The position numbers and the translations under genes were made by a program. The notes under the pieces are model-generated. The model did not search any database. It was not told the origin of the DNA and saw nothing but the letters and a program-made list of their open reading frames with translations. DNA of 64,000 nucleotides from Stichopus chloronotus (lineage: Eukaryota; Echinodermata; Holothuroidea; Aspidochirotida; Stichopodidae). Position 1 is the stretch's first letter, and every line of letters starts with the position of its first letter. Below, piece by piece: positions 57,041-64,000 of this stretch. Location of the stretch: the NCBI GenBank assembly GCA_021234535.1, contig CM037843.1, forward strand, positions 39,991,200 to 40,055,199, read 5' to 3'.

Positions 57041-60000
57041 GTAAGGAAAACCCCATGTCCCCGACGTAAAGGCGTAAATTTAGTATTAATAATTATTTGG
57101 GCAAGGGGGTATCGTCAGTTTATAGCAATATCTGTCCTCGTGCGAAAGAGCTCAATAAATGATTCACATTAACTGACCTGAATTGTATAGTGAGTTGTAC
57201 TAGCACAGGCAGCTGACTGCATGTACCAAGAGATATCCATGGTAAATTTTGTGTCAAGTTGGGAGGAACAATGAAATAGCATGTGATACGAAATTTGAAA
57301 TGTGGGTTTTTCCAATGGTTGGACGAACCTGCCATGAATTTGTGTGTTAGGGGAGGAGGGAACAGGTAAAAACCTTGAATTTTGAGATGTGTGATCACAC
57401 ACCGCACTACTTGCCTCAAATCTTTGTGATCGGGAGCCTGTTGCACACCCCAGCCTAGGTAAAGAATGAAAGAACTATAACTCAATTTTAGCGCACCGAA
57501 AAATGTAAGTCCTGCAGGAGAAGTGTATATTTTGCAAAGATTAGAAAGCATATTACTGTGATTTGTGAAAAAACTGTCATGATCATAATATGTAATAAGA
57601 TTGAAGACGGTCTCCAATAGGCTACATCAACCCAGGCTTCATAAAGTATGAACTTGATGCAGTGCGATGTCTATTGTGTGACCTAGGAACATCAGTCGAG
57701 CTCTTGATATTTTCATTTTTCAACTATAGCACGATAGCATCATACGTATATTAGCAAATTATTTTCTTCACCAGTCCACCAGCATGTCTGAATTTTCGAC
57801 AAATGCAATCAGTGGGGAGCTCAGTCTGGACCCCCCCCACCTTGTTTGTACCGATCCCCATAAGATTTTTTGACAGGTTCATGTGCGACTGAGATGGAAT
57901 ACAGTTTGTATGGAATGGGTTGTCACTAGCCCAGATCTGAGTGTCTGGGTAAAAGTGACTTCCCCAAATATTTTAACTGAAAGCAATCGATTGTTACCAT
58001 TTTTTTCATAGATTGATGTTTTTCTCGTTAATGGGGAAATTCATATGAGATCCATATTTCAAGAATGGGTACATGCAGCTTAGGACACCTGTCAAGTGAC
58101 ATTTCCTGCAGTCATCTGGGATAAAGAAAAAAATCTTTTTTTCTTGGCATGCCAACCAATGGTGGTGCTCCATGTCAACCAGTGGTGATACCCCAATTAA
58201 GATAGTCCTGCCAGATCGGTATGCACACAAGGACTTCACCCTCACATACGCCAGACACACCCTCCTGCAGAAATCTTGGACACACACCTGATGACTTGAA
58301 TTTTTGAGCTGAAAAACACTAAAATATTGCATTGGTCATTTGTATCCATTTACCCTCTGAAATAACAATTTTTCCAAAAAGGGGAGGGTTCCCCCTTCCT
58401 TTAGATCCCTTCCTCAAGCCACAGATCAGTAATGTCCCAGTAGCCGCCCTCCCTTCTCCCACCCACAGTCAACAGTGTCTGTTTACGGCCTTGATAAAAG
58501 TGTGAGGTCAAACCTGCGAAATGAGGGTTACGTGGGAGGTCTGCAGTTAGCTGCACATTCATCTTGAAAATGTGACTCCTAACATTTGAAACAGAAAAGA
58601 AACACACACTTAGGTAACCTTCAAAATAGGCTCAGCATGCCTCTAAGTGTAACACTGCCCTTGTATGATCAGTTCAGCCGAGCAGTAATCAGTAATATTT
58701 CACCTAGCCCAGGTAGTAGAAAATGATAAGGGATCTATTGTAGAGGGACATGATGTCATGCAACTGAGGAATGAAAAGCACTAACAATATTCCCTGATTC
58801 CAAGATGTTTCAGTGCAACTACAGAATACCACACCCGAAGCCATTACCACAGATCTAGAGATGTGCAGTTACGGTCAGGTACTGTAGCCTAGCCAGCATA
58901 GTACACACCAACAGCATAAAGATAACCTACAGTACTGTATGCTACTACTGTATACCTTCCCTACCCAGACACCTGGAGGCATGTTTTTGGTTATTAGCCA
59001 CTGGATGCACAAGGAGTTTAATATTACAAAAGCATAAGAATAATATATAATACACTTATAACATTCACTTATTTCCTGCAAAATGGAGGATAGTATGTGG
59101 CAAGAAAGAAAACCTGTACCAGTCAGTCCTGAATCTCATGACAATGGGTCTGTTTGTCTTTTGACAAAACTGTTACTGATGTCCATGATGGATGTTCCCA
59201 TGATGTGATCGACTTTGTATATCTTTTCGCTGCACTGTCAAGCAGCTCTTCCACTGGACTAAGCTCCTATGAATGAAAAACTATTCTTTCTTGCTTTATT
59301 AATCCATTTGATGTCTCTAACCATATGCATTCCCACCCCAAACAGCCAAGCAGAATGTAGAAGCCTACTAGTCTCGATTGTCACTTTAAAGAACAGAGTA
59401 ATAAAGGTCAAATCTACTGTATGTCTGAATGAATTTAGGCTCCTAGAAGGAACTTTGTTGGTGTATTTTTGTTAGGACAGTATTTACATGTTCATCCTAA
59501 AGTATAGTAATACTTACCCCCTGGTACTAGTAAGACAGCACCTTTTTCTACTGTTTCAGTTTTTAATGTGGGACTTACTTTGTGGGACCACCAGGACTGC
59601 GATTGTACCAGGGCTTAACATTAAGGACTGTCCGATTGCCCAGGGCAAGTAAAAATTACTTTGGGCAAGTTGTTTCTTATCTTGAGCAAGTGACAAATCG
59701 TACCACACACCAAAACTCACAATTAGGAATGTTGTGAGCAATATAGATGTGTACAAAGCAACAAACATGATGAATTGTTCCCATACATGTGCAAAACAAG
59801 CACTTGCAGGTGAAATCTCTGTGATGAATAAAATTTAAAATAATGGTCACGCTGAGGTCAGACTTCATGGCCTTATGAAAAGTGAGGGTCAAAATAGGTT
59901 CCACCAGTCACCTGGGAACAACTGTTACAAACAATGTAATCATGTAATCAGTGATGTCTTAGTTTTCTTGCTTTTATTGTGACATTTGTGGGGCAAGTAA

Positions 60001-63000
60001 AAACTTATAAGTGCAAGTGAATTCTGAACGCCACTTGCCCTACTGGGCAAGTTGTCTTAAAACTTGACATTCAGCCCTGTCTACTCCAGAATGGACATTC
60101 AGTTGCTGTCAATATTTCCTGCTGTATGCAGAATGTATGTTTAGTCACTCTGGAACCATCCGTAATAATATACCACTTTGACTGTTGCTCCATTCATTGA
60201 AATTGACCAGGGTATTCTGTATTCTGCACTTACAGCACTCTGATGTTTCCTGTGAATGATTGGCTGTGGGTGCAAAATGCCACATGTGGATCTTTGGCCA
60301 AGAACCAATCAAAATTCTGTACTTAATTTTTTGTTAATTGGGAGGATTTTGCCATTAGGCCAACTTTAAACTTGATCTCTACAAATGGGAATGATATCTT
60401 GTTTCATGTACAGCAGTTTATGTCTTTCACCAGTTCACTGTATGTAGCCTACACATTCAATAACACAAGCATAATTAAGTCATTGCAAAATCATGGCCAC
60501 TACACAACTCGTCCTTCCATATATTGAGCACGAAAAGTATGTGTAGATATGTAAGTGGTGTGTGCCCTGCGTGTGCATACAATAGTTACTTATAGTCTTA
60601 CTTCTAGTGCCTCCCACAGCCTGTCTGAAATTTCTCCACATGTGTATTCAAAACAATGGATCCCTGTTTATGCTGTGTAACATGACCTGCTCTGCATCTT
60701 TTGAATTTGCTGTCAATCAAAAAGTGGAACCAGTGGAGAATTCTGCTGTCCGGAGGCCAAAAATATAGTTTGGTTCATGAGTCACTGCCTTTAATCAAGT
60801 CTGTTTACATTTTAACCAAGGCAAAAATGGCACCACAAGTCTCTCTGAATTTCAAGTGTGTAACTTGGAAGGAAGCAATATTGTGAAATGAAACATGGCA
60901 AAAATGTTTGTTGAACATTTCTGCTTAATATTCATAGATATATTCCCAGAGTTACATTTCCCTTTAACCAAAAGCTGTGCTGCACAACACCAAACGATAC
61001 CACATGGAATGGTTACGGTAAAACAAATATTTTTAGACATTAAAGACAGATTTACTTTCCTGTCAATCCTATGTACATACTTTTCATAAATTTTCAGATC
61101 AATCTCACGGAAAGCCAGTGGTCTAATGTTTGCAACTCTCCATATGTTGAAGTTAATTATGGCTTTAGCAATGTTTGTCTTCTTTTATAGGTTTGCCATA
61201 GGTTCAACAGGATTTGCCAAAGACTTCTTAATCGTGGACTGCAGAAATTAGAACGTTACCATGGAGACTGCCTGAAGAAATTGAAAGCCCAACTACCACG
61301 TCGAGAGTCAGAGAGACGGCAACACCCTCTCGCCCGGCACTGTGATATCCTGTCAGCTGTGGAAACACGGCTATCATTGCTAGCCATGACTTATTCAAAA
61401 TACATTGATCTGAAAGTTTGTTGCTTTATACCAGGAAAGGTAAGGAAATGAAGATTCTGTACAGAATATTGTTTTTCTTTTTTTTTTAATCTTGATAGGT
61501 GATTCTTGATCTACACATCGTTGTGTTTGCATGTCAGAATGTGCCCTTTAGTTCCACTGCCGTGAGTTGGAAACCACTGGCTTCCAACTCATGTTTGAAG
61601 GACAAATACTTTCCCTTGTCGGTGACTTATTACGTAACCGCTACCTCTGCGATGAAGACAGATTTTTTTCAGCCACACACCAAAAAGTGGCACGACTTTT
61701 GCATGTTTTTGGATAAAGGATACCAAGATAGTGTTTGATGGATCATTTGCACCTGATTAAGTGGTTGAATTTTTCAATTTGGTGCAGTATTCGTTAAAAT
61801 ACTTACTTCCAGATGCCTAATCCTTAAAAAGATCGTCTAAGGTTTGCTGTTCCCTAAGTGTGCGTAATCCCTACAAAATATCTCCTACCACAGTTTGTAT
61901 TGGCGCGAAGCGTTGCTGCAGGAGTTAAGTTGTACACAGTGCTAGTGCTTGTGCCGTGCAATTAGGACTAGACTGCATGCTGTGTAACGTTGTTGGTGTA
62001 GAGAAGTTTGTATCCATTCCCACTTTTGTAACACAAACTTAAGGCGTGATCGATGTAACTTTGTGTGTTAATTGTATAGTTTGATGTTAAGGTTGAAATC
62101 ATGGAGTTTAATCCATAAAATATAAGTAATAAGGTATAAAAATATAAAATCAGTATGTCTGAAAAGCCTGTAATTGAAATCCCATGTTTAATGGGGTGCA
62201 AGAACACATAGGCCTATTTATTTATTCCGGTAACCGTAATGGTACAGTCCGGATTGAGCTAATGATATTGACAATACTGCAGAGGGGACGGAAGTTTGTT
62301 TGCAAGAAGAACACAAGTACAAAACGAAAGAAGACCGTGATATTTTGTTAAATTGCTTTTTATCCGACCAAATTTTTCGTTTGAAAGTGCAATTCAATGG
62401 CACATCGCCGTTAGATTTCATATCTGGACATATTTTAATGTAAATTTCACTTTTGTTTGTTATCTTTTAAAAAAGAGGCCAGTCAGCCCATGGAGAGATG
62501 TATTAAATTTCTTTCGAATGATTCGGTTACCTTGATATGTGCCTGGGGCAATGAAAACAGGAATGGCAGTGCGATTAAAGGGCGCTTTTTCACATGGTGT
62601 ATGAAGTGTTTATGATCTTGTGGTAACTTTGCTGCAAAAGTAGACGTTGGGGTGAAAAAAAAATGAAGACTTTGACCAAACGTGGTTAACAGACTGCTGT
62701 TTTTACGTTTCTGTTGATTCATTACCAACCTTCAGTGTTCTTGGTAGCTGTACAGCATATTGTGACCGGCATCGATTTTGTGTCTGCTGGAAGCACACAG
62801 CAGATCGACCATCATCATACGACACATCATCATACACACTATGTCTACGACAAACGTACTTCATTTTGTTTGAAAGTATTTAAAATTGTTTATGATTAAC
62901 TGCTCTGTGTTCTTTTGATGTGCACTCGTGATTATAGCAGTAGTATGTTACGTAGAAGATCCTGTTTGTTTTAGGGGACACTCATCAACATTACGTGCCT

Positions 63001-63578
63001 CTTAAGGCAGGGTCACACTAGCATGATTCAACAAGCTGCTCAACTCTCAGCTAAAATTGCATGATGTGAATTGCCATTTACTTTGATGAATGTAAAAGAT
63101 TAACTGTAAAATCGATTCACTTATTCCAGACAACAGGGAATTGAAAGAAAATGGGATGCTATTCAATTCCAAACAGCTTTTACGATCAACAGTACTTCAG
63201 TTGAAAGTTTAATCGTGTTGAATCGCATTAGTGTGACCCTGGCTTCAGGGTAAAGCGAGGTGAATCCTTCGAAGAGTGTCATCACTGACCCAATGCCTTT
63301 AGTTTGGTGACCTATTCAGTCGTGAACTTACGACGTTATTCTCCATTTGCTTTATATATCTCAATTTTCACATTTCAATCAGGTCATAGATGAAGCTATG
63401 CATGTCCTGACTTTGGTGATGGAATCCAAAGAGGCACCACGAACACATGACCTTCTCCAGGAGCTCAGAGATATATCATCCATGGCTATGGAGCACTTTG
63501 ACGAGAAGATCGCCCCTGGTTTAAAGAGGAAACTCGGGGAAGGTCAAACCGTTAATGTCAACACAATTGGAGCTGCCT
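56699..63578 (+). CDS. FBXO28: FBXO28-like F-box protein, 3' partial
   Basis: join(56699..57040,61191..61439,63383..63578), 262 codons visible, ending at a donor so the gene continues beyond the window. FBXO28 is a substrate receptor of an SCF (SKP1-CUL1) ubiquitin ligase, nuclear. Seen: a poorly conserved N-terminus of about 90 residues, an F-box starting near residue 90 (MPDDILTMVLSLLTYDEISQ) and continuing across the exon 1/2 junction (RVVCHRFNRICQRLLNRG), then the family's most conserved block KAQLPRRESERR, LSAVETRLSLL and CCFIPGK, then VIDEA and LLQELRDISSMAMEHFDEKI. These match vertebrate FBXO28 over the whole visible range. The C-terminal coiled coil and nuclear basic tail lie outside. 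Start choice: first in-frame ATG; later Mets near residues 48-60 are possible. Confidence 0.92.
57990..58230 (+). repeat. Dispersed repeat R2 fragment, FBXO28-like intron 1
   Basis: Has ATAGATTGATGTTTTTCTCG, GAGATCCATATTTCAAG, GGGTACATGCAGCTTAGGAC, CAACCAATGGTGGTGCTCC and AAGATAGTCCTGCCAG in the same order as the copy at 12.2 kb. Confidence 0.55.
59609..60079. mobile_element. hAT-like MITE in FBXO28-like intron 1
   Basis: 471 bp. Ends CAGGGCTTAACATTAAG and, inverted, CAGGGCTGAATGTCAAG; both ends then carry a small palindrome TTGCCC..GGGCAAG. CAGGGCT ends are typical of non-autonomous hAT elements. The flanking 8-mers do not match, so the copy is old or the insertion site has decayed. Confidence 0.55.
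61191..61439 (+). CDS. FBXO28: FBXO28-like exon 2
   Basis: 249 bases, phase 0 on both sides. Acceptor TTTTATAG at 61190, donor GTAAGG at 61440. Encodes the second half of the F-box, LERYHGDCLKKLKAQLPRRE, ETRLSLLAMTYSKYID and CCFIPGK. It has no long ATG-started frame, so it is invisible to simple ORF calling. Confidence 0.92.
61440..63382 (+). other. FBXO28-like intron 2
   Basis: About 1.9 kb, no repeat or exon recognised. A short imperfect CATCATACGACACATCATC run lies near 62812. Confidence 0.6.
63383..63578 (+). CDS. FBXO28: FBXO28-like exon 3
   Basis: 196 bases. Acceptor TTCAATCAG at 63382, donor GTGAGT at 63579 (phase 1). Encodes VIDEAMHVLTLVMESKEAP, LLQELRDISSMAMEHFDEK and LKRKLGEGQ. 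The next exon is not in the remaining 420 bases as far as I can see. Confidence 0.92.
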
Positions 63579-64000
63579 GTGAGTATCTCAAAATTGGTCA
63601 TGACTTACAAGGGTGGATAATGTCATTATGGCAAGACATTATGGCTTATTTTATACTTTGTAGACTTCAAGAGGGACACTTAACCCAGAATAACAACTGA
63701 AGAGATGGTGGTCTCTGTTTGCTTCTACGTATCCCTCAACTTCCCACAATTGTCACTACAACTTCTTGAAAAGTGGTATTGCAGTAAACAGAATCCTCCC
63801 CCTCCCCCTTGTGAACTTGGTATCTTACTAAAGGAACTGCAAGATATCTTTAATTTGGTGCAGATGGTGTACCACATTCTGTGTATATTTAGGATTAGCT
63901 GGTTCAAATTGTACCAACCTCCAATCCAGTATGTGGTGTAGGAAAATTTGCGAAGTCTCATACTATGTGCAAAACATGTTCCATACTGACTAGGAAAAGC

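Larger units (their letters stand above)
57041..61190 (+). other. FBXO28-like intron 1
   Basis: About 4.15 kb. Contains an R2 repeat fragment (57990-58230) and the hAT-like MITE (59609-60079). A 165-codon antisense frame at 57120-57617 has no recognisable similarity. Confidence 0.7.

Noticed and set aside
57120..57617. 165-codon antisense open frame in the FBXO28-like intron
   Set aside because: No recognisable family, no promoter or splice context; likely chance in intron sequence.
63705..63941. Next FBXO28 exon, suggested by SKQNP as in vertebrate FBXO28
   Set aside because: No acceptor in the needed phase gives an open frame around it; the five-residue match is probably chance.

Overview
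The window is nuclear DNA of an animal. It is AT-rich, the genes have many GT-AG introns, there are LINE reverse-transcriptase relics and MITE-like elements, and the proteins have clear animal families. Gene content (RDH13-type retinol dehydrogenases, an FBXO28-type F-box protein, a C2H2 zinc-finger protein) and the repeat style suggest a marine invertebrate deuterostome, perhaps an echinoderm. The species cannot be fixed from the sequence alone. All four genes are on the + strand.

Layout. (1) 1-13078: RDH-A, an RDH13-like short-chain dehydrogenase; the window opens in the last 25 bases of its first exon. (2) 16286-31459: RDH-B, a tandem paralogue with the same intron phases and nearly identical exon lengths; its first intron is about 9.8 kb. 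(3) 31.5-45.9 kb: gene-poor, with two decayed antisense LINE fragments (35.2-35.8 and 42.8-44.8 kb), a foldback element (38.5-39.3 kb) and a cluster of GGATTA sites (40.1-40.3 kb). (4) 45957-49475: a 12-finger C2H2 protein whose large exon changes reading frame twice as written. (5) 53.8-55.0 kb: an intact copy of a dispersed element that also fills the RDH introns. (6) 56699 to beyond the window: an FBXO28-like gene; three exons are visible and the C-terminal part lies outside.

The most interesting layer is the dispersed element. Two copies (4645-5845 and 53827-55034, about 1.2 kb each) share GATTCCTTGCC / GGCAAGGA(A/G)TC ends, a head hairpin and a tail hairpin whose stem covaries between copies. 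Internally the family carries 145-bp units. Each unit holds a perfect DR1 nuclear-receptor site (AGGTCAAAGGTCA), and the best units add two more AGGTCA half-sites spaced as DR4. I count 16 exact DR1 copies in the window, 12 of them in introns of the two retinol dehydrogenase genes. Whether this wires retinoid-metabolism genes to RXR/HNF4/COUP-type receptors, or is only transposon litter, is open but testable.

Exons were assembled by eye from homology, splice signals and phase; family comparisons are from memory, and no alignment or database search was run.
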